Assembly: GCA_009792885.1 (NCBI GenBank)
Contig: WMCF01000029.1
Span: 8,519,628-8,583,627 of the forward strand
Length of the DNA stretch: 64,000 nt
Direction of reading: 5' to 3'
Source: Eremophila alpestris peregrina
Lineage: Eukaryota; Chordata; Aves; Passeriformes; Alaudidae
In this document: one piece after another, positions 28,401 to 39,173 of the stretch
How the letters are laid out: each line of letters opens with the position of its first letter
Numbering within the stretch: the stretch's first letter is position 1
Position numbers and translations under genes: made by a program
The notes under the pieces: generated by a model
The model's input: only the letters and a program-made list of their open reading frames with translations
Databases searched by the model: none
Told to the model about the DNA's origin: nothing

Positions 28401-31400
28401 GCTACAAAAGGAATCAGGCATTATCTTTACTGATGAAGTCATTACATTTCACATAGGAAAGTCAAAATTTGTAATATTTCAGGTATTTGATAGCATATTT
28501 AATATCTGTAAGTCTGCTTTAGAAACTTGTGTAAAAAGCACACAAGGACATTCCAACACAATAAACACTATAAATACTTGAATAAACTATACTGTGTTTT
28601 AAAAAACAAGGTGTAAGGGAGGAAATTTCTATTCAGATTACTGAAGAAGTACTTATAACTAAAGTAAAGCAGTCAGATGAGTTCATCAGTTTATTAAAAC
28701 ATTTCCTGCTGCAATTGAAAAAATTACCTTCATGGACATTGATTCCTTATTCACTATTCCATGATGTAAATAGATCCTTTTAATTCCACTAATTGTTTGC
28801 TCTTTGCTTTTTCATAAAATTTCAGAATTTCTCTGGTTTTTTAGTTCACTGAAATCAGTTCACTTGATAATTTTAACAGCTTCATGCAGTTGTTTTCTTT
28901 CCAAGGAGCACAACTGACAGTTTTGAAAAGCAAAACTGGTTTTAACTGGTTTTTTGTTTTGGCTTTTTTTCCCCAGCTGGAAAACAGCAGAATGCCCAAA
29001 TTCAAAGTTTATGGTGGTAACTGTAGAGGTTGTTACTATTCTCAAGAACAAGGTGGAAAAATGTATAGGAAATTATATCCAGTGACCCAGGATCAGCTTT
29101 CCAGCTTTTATGGACAACCCCCAAAAGATTTATAACAAAAACATCCCATACCTGCAACAGTGATCATTTTAACACAAACTGGAATTTCCCACTGTTCCTT
29201 GTAGTTTAGTCCATGATTATTCAGTAAGGTAAATAATGACTGATTATTTAAAACAACTTGAGGACAGTATTTCAAAGCAAGTTTTTCTGCATTTGAGTCT
29301 GAACTGATATCCTAAAGAGAAAAAAAAAAGTTATTTCTTTCCAAGACCTTCTTTTAAGAAATACCCATAAATTTAAATTTACAAGGAAAACCTCCAAACC
29401 CAACCAAAAATAGATATATACAACCCCTACCCCCACAAAAGCCCAAAGACTACCACAGTGCCAGGCTTCAAAATTAAATGAAAGAAAAAAACGTTCCTGA
29501 AGGATTTCAGCTGAATCTTATGTATTCACATTGCAGCATGAGAAAAAATATATTTTAAACTTGTATTTTCAGTTAATTTCTATGCATTTGAATTACTAGG
29601 TTGAATAGGAATTTAGATTATCACAAAATATGGGAGTGTGGTGAAGCAAAAAAAAAAAACCAAACCAGATTAACTCAGAAATATACACTACAGATTTTCT
29701 TACAAGGCAAGAAACAGCACAATAAAGACATCTAATATTGAAGTCTGGTTAAAACTGCACAGTTGTTTCAATACTGATTAGATATAAAGAACCTTAAAAC
29801 AAATATAAAACCATCCAAAATACAAATTCAGAATTGAAATTATAAAATTGGTGAACTTTCAAGTACACATTTCCATGAAGGAAGGAGGCTGGGAATGCTC
29901 ATGAGGTTGAAGAACATCATCAAGGACTAAGGAGATAATGGGAGCCCTGGAGCACTGAGGACCCTGAGAGAAGTAAGAAAAGCCCAGCTGTGTTCTTTTT
30001 TCTGCCACCTGAGCCATCACCAGAAGGGCTCTGTTTACAGCTCTAACATTTTTGAGGCTTACACCATTCTCCTGCATCACCTCTGCTCCTTTCTTCAGCA
30101 AGTGCCTCTGAAATTACAGTGCTCCTGTTGAAAATCTGGTTTTTGATAGGTGAAAAAACTGCTTAAATTAGCTGATCAAAAAATATGTGGAATAAACAGT
30201 AAAAAAACTCAGTTCTACAGAATGAGAACTCCCTGATTTTCACAGCAGAAGAACACAAATACAAGCTATTTGATGGTCCAATGCAGTCTAAAAACTGTTC
30301 AACAGTAAAAAGGATCAGATTGCACTTCTGGACAAAATATGCCTTAAAAATGACAATGAAGAGGTTACTTACATTGTGCATAACATGAGCCTTTTTTTCT
30401 GGGGTTATAATAGATGTAACAGTGCTGTAATCTGTGGGCAGCTGAACAGGCATGGAAGGGAAATCTGTTTTACCACGTCTTGCTGTACCCTGGGGGAAAT
30501 CAAGCAGTGTCTAAAAACAGCTTTCACAGCAATCCTGCTCACCCAACACTGCACTTCTTATGAAGAAAAATACTAGGAATTTACACAGGTGCATTATAAA
30601 GTTATGTGATATGAGAAAACATACTACTGATGTAATCTTTTTATGGCAAACAGCTGGTGAAAAGGGTTAAACAGACTTGCAACCAAAATGATTTTATTAA
30701 GGTTTTAATGAAATAATTTAAATTATAAATCATAACCCCTAACTCAGAACTGAATAATAGCTGCAAAAATCCCTAATCCTTGCATAACACAATTCTGATG
30801 TAATTCTACTTATTTAAAAAAACCACAAACCCAATATGTGTACGTAAGATATTACCATTGCAAGAAGATTTTTTTCCAGCTTAAAGGTCAGCTGTGTATG
30901 AAACTTTCCTCCCATGATACTCATCATCTCCTGCAGGGTGTAAAACTCTGGATACTTCTGCACATGTCCCATACATGCACGTAGAAATTCCTAACACAAA
31001 ACCAAAAATAATTTATGCATTTGTATCTTACATAAGAATTTAATCTTGAAAAGTTTTTTCTGCAATTTCAGGTAGCATTTAAAAACTTGCAGGTACCAAT
31101 ACAGATTTAGAATACTCTTACAATCACTGCTATGAGAACTGCAATATATTCCAGATTCTCCTCAGCCCTTCCTAACAATGTATGCACACAGCTCAGGCCA
31201 ATCATTAAAATAATGCATTTTAGTACAGTCTGAAATGTGTTAAACCAGGTAATTTTCTTTTCAGTTATTTATCTTGGCTTTTAGAGGAAGCAGTATTTTT
31301 TTGTGTTACTATCCAGCTCACACTAAGCCTAGGCAAAAGTCACAAAGGTAAAGGCATAGGATGATTCCATTTGTGTTGAAACTCACAATCACATCAACTC

Positions 31401-34400
31401 TACATAATTTTTTACAATACCTGAATTAAGTATTTAGGATATTTAGATTTTATTTAGTTACTAGAAGGAATTATTTCTGTAAGTATTGGTTAAAACAAAA
31501 TACGAGCCTCTACTTCATTTCTAAGTCAGGGTATAACAATAAATGGAACTTGAATTCTGGAGACACATTTTGTGACCAGATGAAAAGATACAAAATTGCA
31601 AAGCCAATCCCAATATTTAGGGGGCAGGATGTTTGTCTTCACATGTGCTCAAACTCTGTGTTACCCCACTAATGGGAAAGTTTAATGAACCTATATTCTG
31701 GATTTTTTTCAAAAACTTGCTATAAACCCAAGAATGATACATGAAGTTGCATTCATGTTTGATCTTAGAATCATCAAAGTGGATATTTAACACAGCATGG
31801 ATTTGCAGAGTGAACTTTATGATTAAAGCCTGAGTAACTTCTAATTAAAGTGACTTTATAACATGCTACTGTGACATGCTACTAAGCTTTCCTGTGGAGG
31901 AAAGCTTAACATTCTGTCCAGTGGTGTCTATCTAGGAGCCACTTCTTCACAGAAATGCACACTTAAAATGCAGCTCCTCCTTTCCCAAATATATTTATTT
32001 GATGAATAAATATTTTTGCAGCACTGTAAGAAGTGATTTCCCTTCTATAACACCTTTCTGGCTCCACTGAACCACAGGCCCAGCCACACTGTGCACTGTG
32101 AGGGAAATGGCCACTTCCCCATCTCATCCCAAGAGGAAATCAGCAGCTCAGGGAACACCACATCCCATGAGCTGCTCTGTGTATCCCAACCACAACCCCA
32201 AGATGATTTTTTAAGAAGGGCTGGAGTTAAGCATGGCATTGGTAATTACCTCAGTATAAGACAGTGCATCTTCAGAGATGGCATCATAATCTTGGGCGCA
32301 GCTCTTCGCAGCGTTTTGGGCAAATTTCATAAATTCTGCAATTTCATTGTTTACTACTTCTTTCATTTGCTGGGAGAAGGAAAAATCTATTTTTAAGACA
32401 AAACAGAATCCTCTATGCTAGATATGTAACCAATAAAATTTCCAGACAGACAGTACAGGCAATGATATGAGTGAAGGAATAGATTCCACTTGCTACTCAA
32501 TTGGGCAAATATTCAGTTTCACATAAGTAAAAAAAAAAATTTGCAAGGCCAATTTCCTTAAAAAAAGTCCCAAATCAACAACCCACCATCCCCAACAAAC
32601 AGCAAGTGTCTTTTGATACACTGATTTTTAAACAGAGAGGTGACAAGACATGGCTGATGAAGTTTACATGGCAAAGCCACAAAGATATCTGAGTTCTGAT
32701 TTTATGAGAAATTTTAAGTAACAACAACACAGCAGTTACTGATGTGCCTGGAAACAATATTTCCATTGTTACAGCACAAAATGCAGAAATTAGCATTAAT
32801 AAGGAAGCATGGGAAACCAAATGCAATGACTCAAACCAATCTGCTGATGAATTATGTTTCACAGGACTAAAATGATCCTCCCACCCAACATGAAGGTGGC
32901 CCAGTTAAACAGTGCTGAGCCCCAGCAGCAGGGGTGAACTGAGCCTTCCTCCTGTGTGAGCACAGCAGGGCAGCACCAGGGGCCCTCCCCTGCTAATGAA
33001 CACAGCTCCCACAGCTGGCAAAGATCACATCAAACTGTACCCATGGCCTAACACCACCTAAGGCTGCTACATGCCACTATGAAATGCTAAAGTCACAGTA
33101 AGGACAGCTTTTAACTTCCTCCTCAGAACAAAAAAGGGTTTTTTGTGGGCCTGAGGGGCTGTTTGGTCAGTTGACAAAGATCTACACTTACCCTCAGTTG
33201 TTCAGATCACTTGAAAAAAAACCCAACAAAACAAAAAAAAGCACAAAACCCCAATTTCAATGAAATAACCAAATACACTTTCAATTTCTATTAAAAAGCT
33301 TATCTTGAATACTTCAAACCTTTATTGCCTTTCATAATACCATGAATTCTATGACAAATTAATTATGACAAGCTGAACTGAAAATCAATGTTTCCCTTTT
33401 AGTCTTTGTAAGAAAAAAAATTGTATGACTCCCTTTGTGATAGCCATATGTTCATATCTTACCATATATGTGAAAAATTCCCTTTGACTTGCTGCATCAA
33501 CTTGGAAATGGTTCCTTTTTTTTGAGAACTTAGTCATCAGATACAAGTATGTTTTTTGCTCCTTCTCAGTCAAACAAGAGGTAAATGGATAGGGGAGTCT
33601 GGGTTCTGGAAGAGGATGGTCATTAGCTGGGTTTTTAGCCTCCACCTCAAGTGACTCTGCAGCCTGCAGGCTACAAGTCTGTCTGTTTTCTGAAGAGTCT
33701 GCCAATGCCTCCACATTTTTCTTTGCCTCTCTGAAAGAAAAGTAACAAATGAACAAATTTACAATTTTCAGATGAATAATAATATTGGTCAGAAACAGTA
33801 AAGGCAGTTGTGCAAGCTCTGAGAGACACTGCTATTCCAACTCCTATCTGTGCCAGTGGCCTGTTCTTATTCCGAAACTTCACCTGTAAAATCAGTAACC
33901 CTTAGTGCCAGCAGCAGGTCTGCAACTGGCTTAAAAACAAACAAAAAATTGTAAGGTTTTCTTTTTTAAAAAAACAAAATGGTGTTAACAACATAAATAT
34001 GAAATGCATTCTTTTTTTTTCTGGAAACAGACCTTATTAAGGAAAAGATAAAGAACCCCCACATTTCATCAGTCACTGATGGCCACTGTTCAGAAACTGT
34101 TTGCACTCAGAAAGGTCAGTCTTGTCACTCAGTTGTGATAATAAAGAAGAAAGATTTAAATTAGAAAAAGCCTTTCTTTCACTGCAGGAGAAGAAAATGA
34201 GAATTACTTCATTGTAACAATAGAAATTCCAGATTTCAATGAAGAAATTCTTACAGAGTACACAAATCAAGCATTAACTTTCTACTCTAAACAATGTTGG
34301 AATCAGTCACCAAAAATAATAGTAGGCTAGGCAAGGGGCATAGCTGTTCTAACAACAATAAAGAAGTAACATAAAGCTTGTTCTTAAAACAGTTCCAGTA

Positions 34401-36873
34401 AACAAAGGCCAACCAGCCTAGCCCTGGTCTATTTAAAATAATTGTACTTAAGAGAGAAAATATTTAAGGCTAACAAAATGAACATTAACTGGTGATCTTG
34501 GAAAAAAGCATATTTTAAAAATACTATTTCAGCAGCAGAAAACATCTCAAGTGTCATTCAAACCCAGCAGTATCACATCCACAGTTCTTAATAACACTTC
34601 ACAGCTGTCTCTCTAAATATGAGAATGTGTCCATCCTTGTGGCACAAACTGGCAAATTTAATTAAGCTGTAGCAGCAACAAGATGCTGACTCAGATATGC
34701 CACTGTAAGAACATCAAGAAATTCTAGCAGCTTAAATTGGCTATATTCAGCACAGAATGAAATGGCAGCACATCAAGATCATTTCAGTATGCACTGCTGT
34801 CACAGTCTTCATTGGGGTGCAAACCAAAATAATCTGACAGAGCTTTTCTGTCCATATTTACAGCATTATACTTTATTTGAGCTGACGGCTTAAATTTCTC
34901 CCCTTCATTTTATCAGCAACCCACTGTCACTGCCTCTGCCCCAAGAGAAAATACACTTTTGTAAATATCTGTGAGAAACTCCCAAAATTAGCAAATTTCC
35001 TCCAGCTTTTACTTTCACACTTGCTGGAACAGGTTTAATTTCTCTTCCTCTTGACTCTGGCCACACAACCCAGCTCCATCCATTTCTGATTTTTACCAGG
35101 TGCAACCTCTCTGGGTTCTTCTGCCTGTAAACCCACTCCAACCACACACAGCTGGCCATAATCCCACTCCTGAGTGTCCACTCCAGAAACTCCTCTAAGG
35201 AACAATCCCACAGCAGTATCAGATATACCAGTAACGAGCTGTGAGGCTGTGATTGTATCTTGCCAACCCAAGGAAAGTTGCTCCAATAGATGTGAACCAG
35301 AACAGCCTTCTCTAGCTGAAGATGTGGGGTGAAGTCAGGCAGACCCCTCAAATGCACACTCTCATTGTCAGTTCATAAAAACTCAGTAATTCCCCTTCTG
35401 AACAAACTATTTCCCCACATGCTGAATTCCCCCCTTACACGGTTTCCATCCACATTCCTCCCAGTGGGAAGGTTTATCCACCAGGCTTCATGTTCACCAC
35501 TCTTATCAGCTTAATAACTCCTTAAACCAAGAGTCTAAATACAGTCCTCCAAATGCTGAGATCCAGCAGCATGAGCCACACTTCTCACTATGTGAAATAG
35601 ATGTTATTCTACTTCCTCAACCTAAGAAAATATGACACCAAAACTGCAAAAACCACACTACCTGTACCACCTGTGTTCACAGATTCATTCCCCAGACCAA
35701 AGGGCTCAACTCAGACCCCTGCTGCTCTCTGAGGTTTCACAACAGATAAAGCACAGCTTTAGCAAAAGCTGGCTCAAGGAGTCAGTAACAAATCCTTGTG
35801 TGCCAGACATGCAGCTTTCCCCAAAACAGAACAGGGATGTATCCATAGGATGATAACAAAGAGCACAAAATGATAAAACAATATACCTGTTTGATAAATG
35901 CCAGAGTTCAGAGAGGCTCGGAGACAAGGAATATTTTGCATAAAGGTCATGGGAGAAAAATACTTCTTGGCCATTTTTTGGTGAAACATCCCTAATGAAA
36001 GAAAAATTTAAAATAAATATATAGCAAAACAAAATTAAAGGCCACATCTGCCCCTGAGAAACAAAAACAAAAATTAATTTATATTAAAAAAAAAAGAGGC
36101 CACCTACACAGTGGTTCTAGATTTCCTCTTTGTGGAAGTTACATATGTACTAATGCCTTATGTTCTTTGATAGTAAAATACATACTCTTCACAGTACGAA
36201 ATAATTTCATTAATACATTAATCAATTCTAGATATGGTGAGACAAATTCTGATGAGTTTCACTTTCGCGTGTTCATGAATAAAAAACAAACTTTGGGTTG
36301 AAATGGCTAGAACTTTTGAGAAATACACACCGGTTTTAATTTTTCAAAAAAAATTTGTTCTTGTCTTCTACGCTGCTCTAACCTTTTATATTACCTTTTT
36401 CTTATATAGCCGTTCAAGTGAACAGGGTTTATACAATCCCAACCTGCCTAACTATTCTGAAAGGTATGAGCAAAATTTTTATTTACGGTTCACGTCACAA
36501 ACTAATTCCAACCCACCTAGCCTCTCTACTCTAGGGTTAAAGAGCCGAATTAGGTATTTGCGGGGCTTTCCGAATTAGAAACAGGTCGCAGCCCAGAAGG
36601 CACGCTGAGGGTTCGCAGAGCCCACAGCCCCTCAGCGCAGAGCCCGCCCGCCCTCACGGCGGCAACGACGGGAAATGGCGCACACGCCCCCGGGGCGGCG
36701 CCCGGCGGGGCGGGGACCGAGCCCGCTCCGCTCTCCCGGGCCAGCGGTGCGTGCTGCTCCCGCCGGGACAGCGCGGAGCTGTGTCTATCGCCCTCGCCTC
36801 AGGCGTGCCCGGCCGGAGCGCTCAGGGACAGGGAGACCGCTCACCAGGTCAGCGGCGGGCCCGCGGCCGCCAT
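16262..36873 (-). CDS. ICE2: ICE2 (NARG2): little elongation complex subunit 2, complete, 15 coding exons
   Basis: ICE2 joins ICE1 and ELL in the little elongation complex, a nuclear assembly that supports RNA polymerase II transcription of small nuclear RNA genes. I placed all 15 coding exons by GT-AG sites and phase; they total 2967 bases and give 988 residues plus stop, against about 982 in human. The N-terminal third (residues 10-373) is well conserved with the human protein as I recall it, including the SPKNG segment near residue 13 and an MTVRERNQIFHE block in exon 8. Exon 9 (residues about 374-691) is long, Ser/Pro/acidic and probably disordered. Exons 10-14 (about 692-925) form the conserved C-terminal NARG2_C domain with VYKLFSL, EYQAYYGVEALTESE and VPWVPLDPSLLLPYHI blocks. 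The tail is lysine-rich. The start ATG lies in the CpG island with MAAAGPPLTW joined across intron 1. No frameshift or internal stop is seen. Confidence 0.97.
17103..17358 (-). CDS. ICE2: ICE2 coding exon 14
   Basis: Acceptor CATTTTAG, donor GTCAGT. It completes an Ala codon and adds 85 residues, including LEEGSYLLSHAAGDSS and VPWVPLDPSLLLPYHI, near-identical to human. It ends in phase 0. The donor has C at +3, slightly off consensus; without splicing the frame ends in KADKE and a stop, so retention would give a shortened tail. Confidence 0.95.
18347..18397 (-). CDS. ICE2: ICE2 coding exon 13 (51 bases)
   Basis: A very short exon with acceptor CTTCCACAG and donor GTAAGT. It encodes PANSLNILHHVLKKVS, matching human SNLFNILQHILKKLS. 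Only 91 bases of intron separate it from exon 12. Confidence 0.93.
18489..18573 (-). CDS. ICE2: ICE2 coding exon 12
   Basis: Acceptor TTTTTTCAG, donor GTGAGT. It completes a Gly codon, then HIDAFTSKLIMLEKISPAKL and onward, matching human HIDAFTSKLFLLEEI. It ends with two bases of a Lys codon. Confidence 0.95.
18574..22697 (-). other. ICE2: ICE2 intron 11 (about 4.1 kb)
   Basis: No supported gene. Several homopolymer T/A runs and short chance frames. Nothing recognisable as a mobile element. Confidence 0.7.
22698..22827 (-). CDS. ICE2: ICE2 coding exon 11
   Basis: Acceptor CTTTTTCAG, donor GTAAGC. Forty-three residues plus one base, with LPKLEYQAYYGVEALTESE, one of the best conserved ICE2 blocks. 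Confidence 0.96.
22828..24243 (-). other. ICE2: ICE2 intron 10
   Basis: About 1.4 kb of AT-rich intron with no supported feature beyond short poly-A tracts. Confidence 0.7.
24244..24422 (-). CDS. ICE2: ICE2 coding exon 10 (start of NARG2_C domain)
   Basis: Acceptor TTCCCTAG, donor GTAAAG. It completes an Arg codon and adds 59 residues: LPSELQLLEEDPSEYQAPEE, then VVYKLFSLDDLLLLVRCSV and a lysine-rich end. This corresponds to the human YEL...VYKLFSLQDLLLLVRC region. Confidence 0.96.
24423..26428 (-). other. ICE2: ICE2 intron 9, with long poly-T tracts
   Basis: No coding sequence. Near-continuous T runs lie at about 24520-24552, so the transcript carries a long A-rich tract. Confidence 0.7.
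26429..27383 (-). CDS. ICE2: ICE2 coding exon 9 (large, low-complexity)
   Basis: The largest exon, 955 bases, acceptor GTTAAG and consensus donor GTAAGT. Phase requires the exon to begin with GTG read as valine inside the protein; it is not a start codon. It encodes the acidic MDFDDDVTELETFG block, then a Ser/Pro/Glu-rich region rich in SP dipeptides with SSDTDEERLVIDSECQS and KELDPVGQILKMQTELL, both matching conserved human islands. The remainder is diverged and probably disordered. Confidence 0.96.
27384..27835 (-). other. ICE2: ICE2 intron 8
   Basis: About 450 bases with no supported feature. The open frame running through it is a continuation of the exon 8 reading strand past the donor and is not needed for the protein. 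Confidence 0.7.
27836..28020 (-). CDS. ICE2: ICE2 coding exon 8
   Basis: Acceptor GGAAAG, donor GTATGT. It completes a Gly codon and adds 61 residues, including KPAKVVYVDPPLLRKEMTV and RERNQIFHEIP, a signature region of ICE2. It ends in phase 0. Confidence 0.96.
28021..29151 (-). other. ICE2: ICE2 intron 7
   Basis: About 1.1 kb. It contains one unexplained plus-strand open frame ending at 29135, described separately. Otherwise nothing is recognisable. Confidence 0.7.
28977..29135 (+). other. Unassigned antisense open frame behind a strong acceptor
   Basis: On the plus strand a long T/C tract ending in CCCCAG (28961-28976) is followed by an open frame starting LENSRMPKFKVYGGNCRG and ending at TAA 29133-29135. 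It has about 52 codons, a balanced composition and several aromatic and charged residues, including a C-R-G-C motif. I do not recognise the family. It ends 16 bases before ICE2 exon 7 on the other strand. It may be a terminal exon of an antisense transcript, a decayed retrocopy or chance. Confidence 0.2.
29152..29311 (-). CDS. ICE2: ICE2 coding exon 7
   Basis: Acceptor TTCTCTTTAG, donor GTATGG. Fifty-three residues plus one base. It holds the highly conserved NQSLFTLLNNHG and YKEQWEIPVCV blocks. Confidence 0.96.
29312..30372 (-). other. ICE2: ICE2 intron 6
   Basis: About 1.1 kb of intron; no supported gene or repeat beyond short poly-A tracts. Confidence 0.7.
30373..30489 (-). CDS. ICE2: ICE2 coding exon 6
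   Basis: Acceptor TTCCCCCAG, donor GTAAGT. Thirty-nine residues in phase 0, with DFPSMPVQLPTD matching the human VFPSMPIKLQ segment. Confidence 0.94.
30490..30855 (-). other. ICE2: ICE2 intron 5
   Basis: A short intron with no recognisable content. Confidence 0.7.
30856..30990 (-). CDS. ICE2: ICE2 coding exon 5
   Basis: Acceptor GTGTTAG, donor GTAATA. Forty-five residues in phase 0, including RACMGHVQKYPEFYTLQE and LTFKLEKNLLAM, matching the human RACIEQVKKYSEFYTLHE region. Confidence 0.95.
30991..32249 (-). other. ICE2: ICE2 intron 4
   Basis: About 1.3 kb; no supported feature. Confidence 0.7.
32250..32369 (-). CDS. ICE2: ICE2 coding exon 4
   Basis: Acceptor CTCCCAG, donor GTAATT. Forty residues in phase 0, including EIAEFMKFAQNAAKSCAQDY, a helical segment conserved in ICE2. 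Confidence 0.95.
32370..33462 (-). other. ICE2: ICE2 intron 3
   Basis: About 1.1 kb; a slightly GC-richer stretch lies near 32880-33060 but nothing can be identified in it. Confidence 0.7.
33463..33730 (-). CDS. ICE2: ICE2 coding exon 3
   Basis: Acceptor TTTCTTTCAG, donor GTAAGA. It completes the split Arg codon and adds 89 residues with a variable Ser/Glu-rich start, then PEPRLPYPF and LTEKEQKTYLYL blocks that correspond to conserved human segments. It ends in phase 0. Confidence 0.95.
33731..35886 (-). other. ICE2: ICE2 intron 2
   Basis: About 2.2 kb. A 150-codon minus-strand frame at 34905-35357 shows no domain I recognise and no role in ICE2; I regard it as chance. Confidence 0.65.
35887..35991 (-). 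CDS. ICE2: ICE2 coding exon 2
   Basis: Acceptor CATTAG ends at 35992 and the donor GTATAT starts at 35886. The exon encodes DVSPKNGQEVFFSHDLYAK and onward to LSNR, a close match to the human N-terminal region. It ends with two bases of an Arg codon. Confidence 0.95.
35992..36844 (-). other. ICE2: ICE2 intron 1
   Basis: About 850 bases, AT-rich near exon 2 and grading into the CpG island toward exon 1. No separate feature is supported. Confidence 0.75.
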
Positions 36874-37310
36874 CTTGGCAGAGCCCTCAGGGCAGCAACT
36901 TCGCCGTTACCCGTCCCTGCGCCGTGCAAACCCGCCTCGGGGCACTGGCCAATCAGCGCCCGACCTGTGGGTCAGCTGCTCTGAACCAGCCAATGGGGAC
37001 ACGGGCTCCAGCAGCGCCTCAGAGTGCGGCCGCCATTTTGTGGCGGGCGGGGCGGATGAAGATGCGGAGCCGAACTCTGTGGGGAGGTCTGTTCTGTGTT
37101 CACAGGCGGGGCTGGGGCGGGGTCTGGGCAGGAGGCGGATGTCTCGGGCGGCACATCCCGCCCCTCCCCGGGTTTTTCAGAGGTGGGGGCCTGGGCAGAG
37201 GGTAGGGGCCCCGGGTGGCTCCTCCCGCTCCGGGTGTGCAGAGGTGGGGGACAGCCTGTCTCTGAGGGGTTGGAGCCGCGTGCAAGGGCTAAAGTGCCCA
37301 TAGAGGCGGT
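36590..37310 (-). promoter_or_regulatory. ICE2: ICE2 CpG-island promoter
   Basis: A dense CpG island covers the ICE2 start codon and about 450 bases upstream. It lacks a TATA box. CCAAT boxes sit at 36949-36956 (CCAATCAG) and 36990-36994. A YY1-type GCCGCCATTTTG lies at 37029-37040 and a second YY1-type GCCGCCATCTT overlaps the start codon at 36866-36876. Transcription probably begins between about 36890 and 37030. This layout is typical of broadly expressed housekeeping genes. Confidence 0.85.
36845..36873 (-). CDS. ICE2: ICE2 coding exon 1 (start codon)
   Basis: ATG at 36873-36871 in an AAGATGGCGGC context, encoding MAAAGPPLT plus two bases of a split Trp codon. The donor GTGAGC begins at 36844. 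The next exon supplies the missing G and continues DVSPKNG, aligning with WDISPKNG in human. Residues before the Trp differ from the human N-terminus. Confidence 0.9.
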
Positions 37311-39149
37311 AGCGTTCATCAGCTTCTTTCCTCTCTTGGGCGTTCAGTTTCCTAGGCTCACTTCTCGTGAGCAGAACCGAAAACCCTTTTTTAGTGATGG
37401 GCAGGCTTCCCAGTGTGATAAAATGTGGAATTCGGGTATTCTCAGAACCCATAGCTCTGGGTGATAGAAACTCATTTGCTTGTGGTGTTACAAGAAGAGG
37501 TGATGCCGGCCACTGCTCCTAAAGATGGGGAAATGATGAGGGCAGAGTGTGTACCTGTGATTAAACCCGGGTACTACTACACAAATACATGAAAACTCAG
37601 AGATGAATCAGAATGATTTCCAAACCCACCAACAAGGGAATCTCCAGCTTGCTGACAGATCAGTTTTAAGGACAGTGATTTTAATTCTGCCCTCTTGATT
37701 TGTTTATCTTAGAGAAGCAGAGAGGTTTTCTATCCCATTGGATAGACCCAGCCAGAGCCTAGCCGTGGAATTACCCCTTTGTAAGGAGTCATCTTACTTC
37801 CCAACCCAGGTATGATTACAGCTGAATTATGAGAACTCTTATCTTGGTGAATGTGGCAGCTTAAATCCTACTTCAGGCTGCACCTCTCTAAAACCTGCAG
37901 TATCTGGGGTGTGTTTTTATAAAAAAGTGCTACTTCCTACTCCTGATCTTTCTACTTTCATGACATACACACGAACATCAGGAAACAGGTTTCCACTTTG
38001 AGGGTGACAAAACAGTGGCACAAGTTGCTCAGGGAGGTTTTGGAGTCACGGTCCTTGGAAATACTCAGAAGCTGAGCACAGTCCTGGGCAGCCAGCTCAA
38101 GGTGGCCCTGCTTGTGACCTCTGAAGTCCCTGTCACCCTCAGCAATTCTGTGGTTGTGTGAAATAATCAGAGATCAAACTCACCACCCCCTAAGGTACAG
38201 TTTAGCTTTCCTCACAGGCAGGCACAGGAGGGAGTCTTCAGAAAAACTCCTGTGTTTTATACTGAACTGTACAGTTCTTTAAAAAGCTGTTCCATAACCT
38301 GTATCTTGGTGGTTAGGAACTCTCCTGTGACTGGGAAGACTGGGCAGGAATCATGTCATGAGGATAAGAAAATTAAATCTGTGTTTTCAGTGTCTTGATA
38401 GCTGTAGACATGGAGCTTCTGTAGAACACATGGCACTGCTTAATGCTACTATTCTCAGAGTTATCACTTGCACTACTTTTTTTGTAGAGTTGATCTGTAG
38501 GTGAAGGCTGCTTCCAGATACAGGGCTTCAAAGATGAATGCTAGAATCTATTTCTGGATCATGGTCAGACATATAAATACTGAGCTGTTAAAAACTCTGT
38601 CAAGACTGAGGCATTTCTGAGTAGGTGCAGAAGGAGAATTTCACATGCCTGAAGTCTTAAGACCAAGCATGCTGCTGACACATTCAGGTGTTCCCAAAGT
38701 TAGCACAGCAGAGGGGAGTTGCACCTTTGACTTTTGATGCCTGAATTGTATTAAAACTTCAATTTTGATACCCAAATCCTCATTTAGCTCTGACCTGAAA
38801 TAGTATTTCTGCTGGGAGAGTTCACTGGAAGGGTTTTGTGCCAAATTTCCTGTATTTTGCACTTGATGTAGTGAAACAAGACCCTCTTCAAATAGAGGGA
38901 AGCTACATGAATCCATGTTCATTCTGAGAGAGTTTAAAGCCCTTGCTGGCCAAAAGGAGAGCTTAAAAGGTGTTAGGGGGTCATCTTGTTTCCCTGCTGC
39001 TGAACAAAACACGATGTACGTGCTAAAACAGCTCTAATATACGTGTAGCCTAATTTTGTATCAGTGCATTCCTTAAGGAATGAACCTAATAAACCATAAT
39101 TGAGAAAAACAGGGAAGATGCGACTGACAAAAAAAATTAAGACAGATTT
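37311..39149. other. Intergenic spacer between RORA 3' end and ICE2 promoter
   Basis: About 1.8 kb with no supported gene. The only long frames are short antisense chance frames. RORA transcription must terminate here before reaching the ICE2 promoter. Confidence 0.65.
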
Positions 39150-39167
39150 TTCCATTAGAAGCTGAAG

Positions 39168-39173
39168 TTTTAT
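39168..39173 (-). terminator. RORA: Candidate distal RORA poly(A) signal AATAAA
   Basis: Canonical hexamer on the minus strand. Cleavage would fall 10-30 bases to the left. It is the leftmost canonical signal I find in the AT-rich tract; another AATAAA lies at 39528-39523. Confidence 0.5.

Noticed and set aside
34905..35357. 150-codon minus-strand frame in ICE2 intron 2
   Set aside because: Trp-rich and hydrophobic, but no family is recognised, no splice context is needed, and the ICE2 protein is already complete without it. A translated search could reopen it.
36675..37464. Open frames of 115-176 codons over the ICE2 promoter
   Set aside because: Same composition artefact; the only supported coding here is the 29-base ICE2 exon 1.
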